From: Azoarcus sp. PA01
Lineage (GTDB): Bacteria; Pseudomonadota; Gammaproteobacteria; Burkholderiales; Rhodocyclaceae
DNA: 64,000 bases
Assembly: GCA_001274695.2 (NCBI GenBank)
Contig: LARU01000001.1
Coordinates: forward strand, 124,001 to 188,000
Direction of reading: 5' to 3'
The notes below the pieces were generated by a model, which was given only the letters and a program-made list of their open reading frames with translations, was not told the DNA's origin and ran no database searches. Positions 53,460-64,000 of the stretch are shown here, one piece after another (the stretch's first letter is position 1; each line of letters opens with the position of its first letter). A program made the position numbers and the translations under genes.

Positions 53460-54838
53460 CGATACGCCGCATTCTCATCGCCAACCGCGGCGAGATCGCG
53501 GTGCGCATCGTGCGCACCTGCCAGCGCCTCGGCATCGAAACCGTCCTCGCCGCCTCCGAGGCCGATCTCGACTCGCAGGCGGCGCGCCTGGCCGACCACA
53601 CGATCTGCATCGGGCCGGCGAAATCGTCCGCGAGCTACCTCGACGTCGACGCCGTCGTCGGCGCCGCGCGTGCGGCGAAAGCCGATGCGATCCATCCCGG
53701 ATACGGCTTCCTGTCCGAGAACCAGCGCCTCGCCCAGGCCTGCACCGCCGCGGGGATCGTTTTCATCGGACCGACCGAGGCGCAGCTCGATGCCGTCGGC
53801 GACAAGCTCAAGGCGCGCAGCCACGCGCTCGCCGCCGGACTTCCGGTGGTGCCGGGCGGCGAAGTCGACAGCGTCGAGGAAGCGCGGGCCCTAGCTGAAA
53901 AAACGGGCTGGCCGGTCCTGATCAAGGCCGTCAGCGGCGGCGGCGGCCGCGGCATGAAGCTGGTGCACGAGCCGGACAAGCTCGCGGCGACGATCGAACT
54001 GGCGATGGCCGAAGCCCACGCTTCGTTCGGCGATCCCCGTGTCTATCTGGAGCGCTATGTCGCGTCCGGCCGCCACGTCGAAGTGCAGGTGCTGGGCGAT
54101 GGCGAGAACGTGATTCATCTGGGCACGCGCGACTGTTCGATCCAGCGCCGCTACCAGAAGCTGGTCGAGGAAGCCCCGGCTCCGAACCTGCGCGACGGAC
54201 TGCGGGCCGCAATGCACGAGGCCGCCATCACTTTCGCGAAGCATCTCGAATACCGCGGGCTGGGCACCGTCGAACTGCTGGTCGACTGCGAGCGCGACAC
54301 CTTCTACTTCCTCGAAATGAACGCGCGCATTCAGGTCGAGCATCCGGTCACCGAAGCGATCTGCGGGCTCGACCTGGTCGCCGAGCAAATCGCGGTCGCT
54401 GAAGGAAAGCCGCTGCGTCTGACGCAGGACGACGTGCGTCTCGCCGGGCACGCGATCGAGTGCCGCATCAACGCCGAAGACTGGACGCAGGATTTTCGCC
54501 CCAGCCCGGGTACGGTGAGCCGCGCGGTGTTTCCGCTCGGCGAAGGCGTGCGCATCGATACGCACATCCAGACAGGCGCCCGCGTGCCGCCGTTCTACGA
54601 CTCCCTCCTTGCCAAGCTGATCGTCCAGGGCGCCGACCGCGCCCAGGCTCTCCAGCGCCTGCGCCATGCGCTGGCGCAGTGCGAGATTTCCGGCGTGAGC
54701 ACCAACCTGCCAATGCACATCGAACTGATGCAGCAGGAGGAATTCGCCCGCGGCGGCGTGAACACCGCTTATTTCCCGTGGTTCCTGGAAAACCGGGCGA
54801 CCGCATTGCGCGACCCGTGTGTCGCGAAAGGAAGCTGA
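53456..54838 (+). CDS. Biotin carboxylase subunit
   Basis: 460 aa, full length. RRILIANRGEIAVRIVRTC begins the N-domain. The ATP-grasp domain has KAVSGGGGRGMKLVH and FLEMNARIQVEHPVTE; the HPGYGFLSEN block and the C-domain DFRPSPGTV are present. It carboxylates the biotin on the upstream carrier using ATP and bicarbonate. Coupled to both neighbours. In EbN1 an analogous three-part enzyme (XccABC) carboxylates 4-hydroxyacetophenone. Confidence 0.95.
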   Translation: MTIRRILIANRGEIAVRIVRTCQRLGIETVLAASEADLDSQAARLADHTICIGPAKSSASYLDVDAVVGAARAAKADAIHPGYGFLSENQRLAQACTAAGIVFIGPTEAQLDAVGDKLKARSHALAAGLPVVPGGEVDSVEEARALAEKTGWPVLIKAVSGGGGRGMKLVHEPDKLAATIELAMAEAHASFGDPRVYLERYVASGRHVEVQVLGDGENVIHLGTRDCSIQRRYQKLVEEAPAPNLRDGLRAAMHEAAITFAKHLEYRGLGTVELLVDCERDTFYFLEMNARIQVEHPVTEAICGLDLVAEQIAVAEGKPLRLTQDDVRLAGHAIECRINAEDWTQDFRPSPGTVSRAVFPLGEGVRIDTHIQTGARVPPFYDSLLAKLIVQGADRAQALQRLRHALAQCEISGVSTNLPMHIELMQQEEFARGGVNTAYFPWFLENRATALRDPCVAKGS

Positions 54839-54839
54839 C

Positions 54840-56326
54840 ATGGCCCATCTCCAGCTCATCGACACCTCGATCCGCGACGGCAACCAGAGCCTGTGGGGCG
54901 CAACCGGGCTCAATACCCCGCAGATCCTGTCGATCGCCCCGATCCTCGACCGGGTCGGTTTCCGTGCCATCAATTACGCCTCGAGCACGCACATGGGGAT
55001 GGCGATCAAGACCCACCGCGAAGATCCGTGGGAGCGCATCCGCCTCACCCACGCGGCGATGCCCAACACCCCGTTGGAATTCATCGGCACCGGGCTGCGC
55101 TTCATCTCCTGGGAGAGCCAGCACCCCGAGTTCATGCAGCTCGTGTATGACCGGCTCGTGATCAACGGCATTTCGCGCTTCATCGTCATGGACCCGATGA
55201 ACGATGCGCAGGCCATGCTCGAATCGGCGCAGATGATGCGCAAGGCCGGCGCCAGCGAGATCATCGCCGCCCTGACCTACACCATCAGCGTCGTGCACGA
55301 CGATGCCTACTACGCCAGCTTCGCCGCACAGCTGGCCCGCTCGCCCGACATCGACCGCCTCTACATCAAGGACCCGGCCGGCATCCTGACGCCCGAACGG
55401 GCGCGCACGCTGATCCCGGCGATCCAGGCGCAACTGGGGGCAAGGCGCTGGAACTGCATTCGCACTGCAACATCGGGCTGGCGCCGATCACCTACATGAC
55501 TGCCGCCGAGTTGGGCATCGATGTGCTGCAGGTCGGCTGCGGCGCATTGAGCAGCGGCACGGCGCTGCCGAACGCGCAGCGCGTCGTCGCCAACCTGCGC
55601 GAACTGGGCCACACGGTGGACGTCGACGACCGTGCGCTGGCCCTGGTGTCGGACTACTTCACCCGTATCGCCGCCGCCGAGAACCTGCCGGTGGGCATGC
55701 CCCAGGAGTTCGATGCCGCCTTCCTGCGCCACCAGGCCGCGGGCGGCTACATCTCGACCACCCGGCGCCAGCTCGCGGAGTTGAAGCTCGAACATCGCTT
55801 CGACGAGGTCATGGAAGAGCTGAGCCGGGTGCGCGCCGAACTGGGCTATCCGATCATGGTCACGCCCTTCCCGCAGATGCTCGGCTCGCAGGCCTTCTAC
55901 AACGTGATCGGCAACGAACGCTACGCCAACGTCTCGGACCAGGTGATCCGCTACGTCCTCGGCAATTTCGGCCGCCCGACCGGCGTCATCGACCCCCAGG
56001 TGAAGGACCGCATCCTGGCCCGCCCGCGCGCGAAGGAGCTGATGAACGAGCCGCCGCTGCCGCCGCTGGCGGAAATGCGCCGCCAGTTCCCGCCCGGCAT
56101 TTCGGACGAAGAGTTCCTGCTGCGCGCGACGATGCCGGCGGAACAGGTCGAGGCCATGATCGCCGCCGGCCCCGCGCGCCGCCACTACAACCCCGACGTG
56201 CAACCGGTGCTGAAGCTGCTGCGCGAGCTGCAAACCCGCCCGGGCGTCTCCGACATCGTGATCGACAAACCCAATTTCCACCTCGAACTGCACGGCAACG
56301 GCAGCCAGGAGAACGCCAATGCGTGA
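54840..56326 (+). pseudogene. Biotin-dependent carboxyltransferase subunit, frameshifted
   Basis: An HMGL-like/OadA-type carboxyltransferase read in two frames. The first part (from ATG 54840, after AAGGAAG) contains IDTSIRDGNQSLWG (metal Asp) and IDRLYIKDPAGILTPE (carbamylated Lys). After AQLG the frame is lost; with one extra G in the G5 run at 55435-55439 it would continue GKALELHSHCNIGLAPITYM, the His-x-His metal site. The second part runs from about 55442 to 56326 with the usual C-terminal domain. If real, the single-base loss kills the carboxylase; an assembly error is equally possible. Confidence 0.85.
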
Positions 56327-57200
56327 CGACAGCATCGCTTTTGCCGGACCGGACATTCCCGCGACCACGCTCGCCCGCCTCGGCCGCACCCGCGGTTTCG
56401 TCTTCGACATGGACGGAACGCTGCTGCTCGGCAACGAGCGTAACCATGACATGAAGCCGCTCCCGGGCGCGCTGGAAATCACCCACTGGCTGAGCGAGCG
56501 CGGCATTCCGTTTGCCATCTTCACAAACGGCACCACGCGCTCGCCCGAAGAGTACGCCACCACCCTGCGCAAACTCGGCTTCGCCCTGCCCGATGCGGCG
56601 ATGATGACACCGGCGAGCAGCGCAGTGGATCTGTTCGTCCAGCGCGGCTACAAGCGCGTGCTGGTGCTCGGCGGCGACGGTCTGGCGATGCCGCTGCGCA
56701 AGGCGGGCATCGAGGTCGTCGCCCCGGTGGGCCGGCCCCAGGCCGATGCGGTGCTAATCGGCTGGTACCGCGAATTCACCATGAACAACCTCGAAGCGGC
56801 CTGCTACGCGGTCTGGGGCGGGGCACAGGCCTTCAGCGCTTCGCAGGCGCTGTTTTTCGCCACCGCGGCGGGCAAGACGCTGGGCACGTCCCGGGCCATT
56901 TCGGCAATGCTCAAGGATCTGACCGGCTGCCGGGTGCAGGTCGTGGGCAAGCCCTCGATCCATGCCCTGAGCGCTGCGGCCCGCCGCCTCGGGGTGCGGG
57001 CCAAGGACCTGGCGGTCGTCGGCGACGATCCCGAACTGGAAGTCCCGATGGCGCACCGCGGCCGCGCGCTGGCGGTCGCGGTCCATACCGGGCTGGGCGA
57101 TGCGGACTCGTTCTCGCATCTGCCGCCGGCGCGCTGGCCGCACCTGACCGTGCACGGCGTCGATGAGCTGCTGCGCGTGCTCCAAGGCCAGACGCTTTAG
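56319..57200 (+). CDS. HAD-superfamily (NagD-like) phosphatase
   Basis: 293 aa. Motif I is VFDMDGTLLLG, motif II IFTNGTTRS, motif III near VVGKPS and motif IV VVGDDPELEV. The cap type fits HAD-IIA (NagD/PGP). Its ATG overlaps the carboxyltransferase stop by 8 bases, so it belongs to the operon. The substrate is unknown. It might remove a phosphorylated by-product of substrate activation or be a repair phosphatase. Confidence 0.85.
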   Translation: MRDDSIAFAGPDIPATTLARLGRTRGFVFDMDGTLLLGNERNHDMKPLPGALEITHWLSERGIPFAIFTNGTTRSPEEYATTLRKLGFALPDAAMMTPASSAVDLFVQRGYKRVLVLGGDGLAMPLRKAGIEVVAPVGRPQADAVLIGWYREFTMNNLEAACYAVWGGAQAFSASQALFFATAAGKTLGTSRAISAMLKDLTGCRVQVVGKPSIHALSAAARRLGVRAKDLAVVGDDPELEVPMAHRGRALAVAVHTGLGDADSFSHLPPARWPHLTVHGVDELLRVLQGQTL

Positions 57201-57327
57201 CGCCCGCCATGCATCCGGCGCCCGATCAATCCCTTCCCCCCGGCGCCGGCTCGCAGCGGCCTTCCCTTTTTTCCAGTACGAGCCGGACATTCCGGTCCAG
57301 CGATCCACGCAACGGAGGCGCAGTGCA

Positions 57328-58863
57328 ATGAAACCGCCCGTAGAACAGGCACTGAAGGAGATCGAGCGCGTCGTCGGCGCGGAACATCTGCTGACCGACA
57401 CCGCAACCCTGTCGCGATATTCCGTCAACATGCTCGCCACCGCCGACATCCTGCCTGCCGCCGTGGTGCGGCCGGCATCGACGGCAGAGCTCCAGCAGGT
57501 GCTGAAGATTGCCAACACCTGCAAGACGCCGGTATGGACCTTGAGCGGCGGGCAGAACCGCGGCTACGGCATGGCCTGTGCCGCCACCCCGGGGACCCTC
57601 ATCATCGACCTCAAAAGGATGAACCGAATCCTCGAGGTCAACGTCGAGCTCGCCTACGCCCTGGTCGAGCCCGGCGTCACTTTCGCCCAGCTCTACCGCT
57701 ACCTCAGGGACAACGACATTCCCTTGTGGATGGATGTGCCGAGCGGCAGCCCCGAAGGCTCGTGCCTGGGCAACATCACCGAGCGCGGCGCCGGGTACAC
57801 CCCGCTGGGGGAGAAGTTTCTTTTCAGCTGCGGCATGGAAGTCGTCCTCGCCGACGGACAGGTGCTGCGCACCGGCACCGGAACGCTACCGAACTCGCAG
57901 ACCTGGCAGGTCTTCAAGTGGGGCTACGGACCGTCGCTCGACGGCCTGTTTACACAGTCCAATTTCGGCATCGTCACCAAAGCCGGCTTCTGGCTGATGC
58001 CGCGCCCGCCGGCCTACGAACCGCTCGCGGTGACCATGGACGATCCGGAGGCGGCCTACAAGGCGGTCGAAATCCTGCGTCCGCTCAAGCTCAACATGGT
58101 CATCCCCAACGGTGCCTGCGTCACCCACGTGCGCAAGGCGCTGGGACTGACGGCGTGCTGGGGCGAGGGGAAAAACATCCTGCCCCGGGTCAGCCGGCGC
58201 TTCGATTACCCGGCAGAAACCCTGAAGGCATTGAAAGAGACGTACGCGCTGGGTGAATGGAACTTCGCCGGCGCGCTCTACGGCCTGCCGGAAACCGTCC
58301 GGACCTATCGCGGAATCGTCGAAGACGCGTTCCGCTCGGCCCTTCCCGGCTGCCGCTTCCTGAGTGCGGAAGAACAGGCGGCGAGCCCCTACTGGCGGGC
58401 ACGGGAAAAGGCGATGCGCGGCGAGCCGCTGTGGGAATTCGACATGTCGGACTGGGAAGGCAAGGCGGGGGCGCTGTGGATCTCGCCGGTCGCTCCGGTC
58501 ACTAACGAGGCCGTCGAACAGCAGATCCGGATCGCCGAAGAGACCTACGCGAAGTACGGCTTCCATTATGCCGCGGAGCTGATCCTGGGGACCGGCCGCG
58601 ATCTGCACCATATCATCTGGCTGCTGTTCGATCGCAGCGATGCCGAAGAGCGCCGCCGCGCCGAGCTGTGCGAGCGGGAAATGTACGACCGCTACTGCGA
58701 GGTCGGCTACCTGCCCTACCGCACCGGACTGTCCACCGGCGACTACCTGATGCGCAAGCTCGGGCCGTTCCGGGACATCTGCCACGACCTGAAACAGCTC
58801 TTCGATCCGAACAACATCCTGTCGCCGGGCAAGTCGGGAATCGACCTGGCCCATCGCTCATGA
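57328..58863 (+). CDS. FAD-linked oxidase, 4-cresol dehydrogenase/vanillyl-alcohol oxidase family
   Basis: 511 aa. The FAD-binding PCMH domain covers about 35-230 (VVRPASTAELQQVLKIAN, WTLSGGQNRGYG, GNITERGAGYTPLGEKFLFSCG). The C-terminal substrate domain ends YCEVGYLPYRTGLSTGDYL and LKQLFDPNNILSPGKSG. ATG 57328 was preferred to upstream starts because GGAGG precedes it and homologues begin here. Family members hydroxylate para-alkylphenol side chains with water, passing electrons to a cytochrome c. It is a paralogue of the pchF-like gene starting at 63803; no cytochrome gene lies beside it. Confidence 0.85.
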   Translation: MKPPVEQALKEIERVVGAEHLLTDTATLSRYSVNMLATADILPAAVVRPASTAELQQVLKIANTCKTPVWTLSGGQNRGYGMACAATPGTLIIDLKRMNRILEVNVELAYALVEPGVTFAQLYRYLRDNDIPLWMDVPSGSPEGSCLGNITERGAGYTPLGEKFLFSCGMEVVLADGQVLRTGTGTLPNSQTWQVFKWGYGPSLDGLFTQSNFGIVTKAGFWLMPRPPAYEPLAVTMDDPEAAYKAVEILRPLKLNMVIPNGACVTHVRKALGLTACWGEGKNILPRVSRRFDYPAETLKALKETYALGEWNFAGALYGLPETVRTYRGIVEDAFRSALPGCRFLSAEEQAASPYWRAREKAMRGEPLWEFDMSDWEGKAGALWISPVAPVTNEAVEQQIRIAEETYAKYGFHYAAELILGTGRDLHHIIWLLFDRSDAEERRRAELCEREMYDRYCEVGYLPYRTGLSTGDYLMRKLGPFRDICHDLKQLFDPNNILSPGKSGIDLAHRS

Positions 58864-58885
58864 CCGGGCAGCGGAGGTGCATTGC

Positions 58886-60477
<1,592 letters not shown>

Positions 60478-60514
60478 CCGTCATCGCCCATTAAAATCAA
60501 TCAAAGGAATATCA

Positions 60515-61699
60515 ATGTCCGAGCAGGTTCAGGTAATTGGGGTGGGCATGGTCAAGTTCGTCAAGCCCGGCACCCAGGAGCCCTACGAAATCATGGCGTC
60601 GAAAGCCATTCGCGCCGCCCTCGCGGATGCCGACGTGCCCTACGACAAGATCCAGCAGGCCTACGCCAGCTACGTCTTCGGCGACAGCGCCTGCGGCCAG
60701 GCCGCGCTGTACCGGGTCGGCATGACCGGCATCCCGCTGTTCAACGTCAACAACAACTGCTCGTCGGGCTCGTCGGCCCTGTTCCTCGCCCGCCAGGCGG
60801 TGCTCTCCGGCAGCGTCGACTGCGCGCTGGCGTTCGGCTTCGAGGAAATGCGCCCGGGCGCGCTGGGCGCGGTGTGGAACGACCGTACTTCGCCGCTGCT
60901 CGAGATGGAAGATCAGCTCGAAAAGATCGTGCCGGGCGTACCGCCGGCATCCAACGCCCACCGCCTGTTCGGCTCCGCCGCACTGGCCTACATCGAAAAG
61001 ACCGGCGCCAATCCCGACATCTTCGCCAAGGTGGCAGTGAAGACCCGCAAGCACGCGATGAACAACCCGCTGGCAATGTTCAACCAGCCGCTCACCGTCG
61101 ACGAGGTCATGCGGTCGCCGGTGATTTTCGCCCCTTACCTGACCCGCCTCGAAGCCTGCCCGCCTTCCTGCGGCGCGGCCGCGGCGGTGGTGTGCAGCGA
61201 AGCCTTCGCCCGTCGTCACGGCCTCACCCGCGGCATCCCGATCCTCGCCCAGGCGATGGCGACCGACCGTCCGGCCCGCAACGACAATTCGATCGATCTC
61301 GCCGGCGCCGACATGACCCGCAACGCCGCCGCGCAGGTGTACGCGCAGGCGGGGATCGGCCCGCAGGACGTCGACGTCGTCGAGCTGCATGACTGCTTCA
61401 CCTCGAACGAGGTCATCACTTACGAAGGGCTGGGACTCTGCGGCGAGGGCGAGGCCGAAGGCTTCATCGCGCGCGGCGACAACACATACGGCGGCAAATA
61501 CGTCATCAATCCGTCCGGCGGGCTGATGTCCAAAGGGCATCCGCTGGGTGCGACCGGCCTCGCTCAATGTACGGAACTGGTGTCGCAATTGCGCGGGGAA
61601 GCCGGCGCGCGGCAGGTGGATCGCGCGCGCCTTGCGCTTCAGCATAATCTGGGGCTGGGCGGCGCCTGTGTCGTGACCCTGTACGGGAAAAACGCCTGA
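60515..61699 (+). CDS. Thiolase of the SCP2/lipid-transfer type
   Basis: 394 aa. NNNCSSGSSALFLA supplies the acyl-accepting Cys82. HDCFTSNE and SKGHPLGATGLAQ hold the catalytic histidines. SCP2-type thiolases cleave branched or aromatic 3-oxoacyl-CoAs. Here the expected reaction is 4-hydroxybenzoylacetyl-CoA plus CoA giving 4-hydroxybenzoyl-CoA and acetyl-CoA, the last step of the peripheral pathway. AAAGGA precedes the ATG. Substrate inferred. Confidence 0.9.
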   Translation: MSEQVQVIGVGMVKFVKPGTQEPYEIMASKAIRAALADADVPYDKIQQAYASYVFGDSACGQAALYRVGMTGIPLFNVNNNCSSGSSALFLARQAVLSGSVDCALAFGFEEMRPGALGAVWNDRTSPLLEMEDQLEKIVPGVPPASNAHRLFGSAALAYIEKTGANPDIFAKVAVKTRKHAMNNPLAMFNQPLTVDEVMRSPVIFAPYLTRLEACPPSCGAAAAVVCSEAFARRHGLTRGIPILAQAMATDRPARNDNSIDLAGADMTRNAAAQVYAQAGIGPQDVDVVELHDCFTSNEVITYEGLGLCGEGEAEGFIARGDNTYGGKYVINPSGGLMSKGHPLGATGLAQCTELVSQLRGEAGARQVDRARLALQHNLGLGGACVVTLYGKNA

Positions 61700-61738
61700 T
61701 CGGAATCGCATTCACTTTATTCGAGCGAGGGTGGGATC

Positions 61739-62056
61739 GTGATCACGACAATTGTCGAATACAAGCTTCCTTCCGCCCTGGGCAGGGAAAAAATCCTTGA
61801 AAAATTCCAAGCAGCCCGGGAAAAATTCATCAACACCGAAGGCTTGTTGAAAAAATATTTCTGCTACGACTCGTCCGACGGCACGGGGACGAGCGTTTAC
61901 ATCTGGAAAAACTTGTCGTGCGCGGAAGCTTTCTTCACGCCAGAAATGCTTCATGCGTTCGAAAAGACTTTTGGATGCCGCCCCACGCTCAGGCATGTCG
62001 ATACGCTCATGACCCTCGACAACACGACCGGCGAAGTCGCTGTTTTCAGCAGCTGA
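61739..62056 (+). CDS. Small YdhR-like (dimeric alpha/beta barrel) protein
   Basis: 105 aa, GTG start. MITTIVEYKLPSALGREKIL, KYFCYDSSDGTGTSVYIWKN and AEAFFTPEMLHAFEKTFGCRP resemble YdhR/monooxygenase-like ferredoxin-fold proteins. Members bind or modify small aromatic molecules or act as chaperones. No cofactor motif is seen. Placed between thiolase and MDR genes, it is likely co-transcribed. Confidence 0.6.
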   Translation: MITTIVEYKLPSALGREKILEKFQAAREKFINTEGLLKKYFCYDSSDGTGTSVYIWKNLSCAEAFFTPEMLHAFEKTFGCRPTLRHVDTLMTLDNTTGEVAVFSS

Positions 62057-62100
62057 GCGGGCAGCAAATACCGCAGCGCTTTTCACAAAAGGTAAATTGC

Positions 62101-63108
62101 ATGAGAGCGATCAGATTACGTAACCCCGCGGGCCTCGACCGCCTTGAGCTGGTCGAGCTTCCCGATCCTGGCCAGCCCGGACCGGGCGAGATCAGAGTGA
62201 GGATTCACGCCAGTTCCCTCAATTTCCACGACCTTGGGGTCGTCATCGGCGCCATGCCCGCGGCCGACGGGCGCATCCCGATGTCCGATGGCGCCGGAGT
62301 GGTCGAGGCAATCGGTGAAGGAGTCGATGAATTCGCCGTGGGCGATGCCGTGGTCTCGACTTTCTTTCCGCAGTGGCTGGAGGGCGAGCCCCGCATCGCT
62401 GACTTCTCGACCACTCCCGGCGACGGCGCCGATGGCTATGCATGCGAGTTCGCCGTTCGGCCAGCGACTGCCTTCACGCACGCACCGCGTCACTACAGCC
62501 ACGCGCAAGCCGCCACGCTGACCACGGCCGGACTCACCGCATGGCGTGCGCTGATCTGCAACGGCGGCCTGAAAGCCGGCGACAGCGTACTCGTGCTGGG
62601 TACGGGCGGCGTTTCGATCTTTGCGCTCCAGTTCGCCAAGGCGATGGGCGCGACCGTGATCGCGACCTCTTCCTCGGACGAAAAACTCGAGCGTGTCAAA
62701 GCTCTCGGCGCCAACCACGTCATCAATTACCGCCGTGAAACGGATTGGGCTTCGCGCGTGCTCGATTTCACCGGCGGCCGCGGCGTCGATCACATTGTCG
62801 AAGTCGGAGGACCCGGCACCTTGGCTCAATCGATCCAGGCCTGCCGGATAGGAGGTCACATCGCATTGATCGGCGTGCTCACAGGGGGAGCAGGGTCCGT
62901 GCCTACGGCGGCGCTGATGAAGCGCCAGCAGCGCCTGCAAGGGCTGATTGTCGGCAATCGGCAACATCAGAACGAACTGGTCCGTGCCATCGAAGCGACC
63001 GGGATTACGCCAGTCATCGACCGCTCATTCGCGCTCAAAAACATCGCCGATGCGTTCCGTCTGCAACAGGCGGGACGGCACTTCGGGAAAATATGCCTGG
63101 AATTTTGA
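62101..63108 (+). CDS. MDR-superfamily NAD(P)-dependent oxidoreductase (quinone-oxidoreductase-like)
   Basis: 335 aa. The N-domain reads RLRNPAGLDRLELVELPDP and HASSLNFHDLGVV with no zinc ligands (no GHE motif), pointing to the zinc-free MDR branch. The cofactor motif is VLVLGTGGVSIFALQFAKAMGA, followed by GRGVDHIVEVGG. A reductase for an enone or quinone-like intermediate is plausible. The role in ethylphenol breakdown is not known. Confidence 0.85.
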   Translation: MRAIRLRNPAGLDRLELVELPDPGQPGPGEIRVRIHASSLNFHDLGVVIGAMPAADGRIPMSDGAGVVEAIGEGVDEFAVGDAVVSTFFPQWLEGEPRIADFSTTPGDGADGYACEFAVRPATAFTHAPRHYSHAQAATLTTAGLTAWRALICNGGLKAGDSVLVLGTGGVSIFALQFAKAMGATVIATSSSDEKLERVKALGANHVINYRRETDWASRVLDFTGGRGVDHIVEVGGPGTLAQSIQACRIGGHIALIGVLTGGAGSVPTAALMKRQQRLQGLIVGNRQHQNELVRAIEATGITPVIDRSFALKNIADAFRLQQAGRHFGKICLEF

Positions 63109-63140
63109 CCGCATCCCGATAGCCTTCCTGGAGACTCACA

Positions 63141-63803
63141 GTGATCTCGAGAAGAGTTTTTCTACAAGGGTCGATGGCAATGGGAGGTTTGGCACTTGCC
63201 GGAGTTTCGCTCCCCGCCCTCTCTTCCGCTCCAGCCCTTGGCCAGGACAAGACCTCCTTGTCCCTTTTTTCCGCAATCTACGACGGCGGTTTTTCCGCCA
63301 GCGCAGCTTTTGGCGCTGCAGCGAGGCAGCAAGGCCACTCGATCCATGACATCGAAGGAGACGTCGCCGGATTCTGGATGGATCACCTTGCCGAACAGTG
63401 GCAGCGCGCGCCCGTGGCGATTGCCGGTCTGACCCACGCCAGCGCTCTGTTCGTGCTCGAACGCCTGGGCTGGGATCATGGTTTGCGCGTCATTTTTCGC
63501 GCTCGCCATGACGTCCAGGCCCACGGCCATCTCGAACATCGGTTGTCCGGCCCCGCTCCCATGCTGAATGCGTTCGAAGCCGCCATTTCGCGGGATGTCA
63601 GCCTTGGCGTTTGCGTGGCTGGAATATTGTCCCATTGTCACGCTGCGGAACAGGCTTCATCAGCAACGTCGATCATGGCGCGGTCCCGCCCCGGAGCGGG
63701 CAGCGATCACGGCAATATCCCGCTGGTTTCGTGGGTCATTGCCCCACAGTCTTCCTTTGCTTCCGCATGTAATGATTTTGATACTGTCGAGAGGATCCTC
63801 TAA
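63141..63803 (+). CDS. Tat-exported protein of unknown function
   Basis: 220 aa, GTG start with CTGGAGAC upstream. ISRRVFLQGSMAMGGLALAG is a twin-arginine signal (SRRVFLQ) and SSAPALG a likely cleavage region, so it is exported folded, perhaps with a cofactor. The mature part has several histidines (HSIHDIEGD, ARHDVQAHGHLEH, SHCHAAEQ) that could bind metal or heme, but no known family. Its stop overlaps the pchF-like ATG, so it is translationally linked to the periplasmic flavocytochrome system. Confidence 0.65.
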   Translation: MISRRVFLQGSMAMGGLALAGVSLPALSSAPALGQDKTSLSLFSAIYDGGFSASAAFGAAARQQGHSIHDIEGDVAGFWMDHLAEQWQRAPVAIAGLTHASALFVLERLGWDHGLRVIFRARHDVQAHGHLEHRLSGPAPMLNAFEAAISRDVSLGVCVAGILSHCHAAEQASSATSIMARSRPGAGSDHGNIPLVSWVIAPQSSFASACNDFDTVERIL

Positions 63804-64000
63804 TGAAACTTCCGAAAGACGTCAAGGCTGAAGACTTTAACGCCGCACTAGAAGAATTTCGTCGTGTCGTGGGTGAAAAATGGCTTTTCATGAGCGACGA
63901 GGACATGCATCTTTACCGGGATGCCTATTCCCTGCAGTGGGGAGAGCCCAATGAACTGGTCGCTTCCGCGGCGGTTGCTCCGGAAAATGTCGAGCAGGTC
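63803..64000 (+). CDS. pchF: 4-cresol/4-ethylphenol methylenehydroxylase flavoprotein, 5' part
   Basis: The first 66 codons (MKLPKDVKAEDFNAALEEFR, VVGEKWLFMSDEDMHLYRDAY, SLQWGEPNELVASAAVAPEN) match the start of PchF-type flavoproteins, including ethylphenol methylenehydroxylase. The gene runs off the window. The cytochrome subunit (PchC) is expected downstream. ATG overlaps the previous TAA. Confidence 0.85.
   Translation, partial: MKLPKDVKAEDFNAALEEFRRVVGEKWLFMSDEDMHLYRDAYSLQWGEPNELVASAAVAPENVEQV

Overview
The window is high-GC DNA that reads like an accessory region of a denitrifying, aromatic-degrading betaproteobacterium of the Aromatoleum/Azoarcus/Thauera group. This is inferred from the catabolic cluster at the right end, not from any marker gene. 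No rRNA or tRNA gene was seen.

Left part (1-23,000), a mobile and defence-like island. An IS66-type element (1-4297) is split by a 2.6 kb large-serine-recombinase module (859-3454). Two very large orphan genes follow. One is a five-domain fusion of methyltransferase, PLD nuclease, SF2 helicase, S24-like and DUF3427 domains (4523-8380). The other is a sacsin-like GHKL ATPase ending in a DUF3883/NOV-type nuclease-like domain (12947-17287). An IS3 element, an IS256 element and a truncated XRE regulator lie between them. Next come an IS91-type transposase with a tyrosine recombinase, a ParD antitoxin with a dead ParE, and a ribbon-helix-helix/small ORF/tyrosine-recombinase operon.

Middle part (23,000-30,400). 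Chromosome-like accessory genes (TfoX-N protein, ceramidase-like membrane protein, tandem SagB-type oxidoreductase) are mixed with a LuxR fragment. Prophage debris is present: a DUF4224 gene and a frameshifted integrase. A Fic-family protein sits behind a repeat-rich promoter.

Insertion-sequence nest (30,488-39,560). An IS50-like element with a 9-bp target duplication sits in a toxin relic. Then a nest of six levels follows: IS3 interrupted by IS66, then the serine-recombinase module, IS256, IS1182 and IS21. The inner three junctions (IS256/IS1182/IS21) are resolved from terminal repeats, with target duplications for IS1182 and IS21.

Right part (39,940-64,000), the functional payload. It matches from memory the 4-ethylphenol/4-hydroxyacetophenone degradation cluster described in Aromatoleum aromaticum EbN1. 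A sigma-54 promoter at 39944 precedes an export operon (DUF1302 porin-like protein, DUF1329 protein, YCF48-like protein, RND/MMPL exporter, UspA). A divergent XylR/DmpR-type sigma-54 activator (47544-49355) separates it from a second perfect sigma-54 promoter at 49541. That promoter drives the catabolic genes: an acetoacetyl-CoA-synthetase-like ligase, a Tm-1-like protein, biotin carboxyl carrier, biotin carboxylase, carboxyltransferase (frameshifted here), a HAD phosphatase, a 4-cresol-dehydrogenase-like flavoprotein, two SDR alcohol dehydrogenases, a thiolase, a small YdhR-like protein, an MDR reductase, a Tat-exported unknown and the start of pchF.

Proposed flow: flavoprotein hydroxylation of the alkylphenol side chain, SDR oxidation to the ketone, biotin-dependent carboxylation, CoA ligation, then thiolysis to 4-hydroxybenzoyl-CoA and acetyl-CoA. 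The exporter removes toxic phenols.
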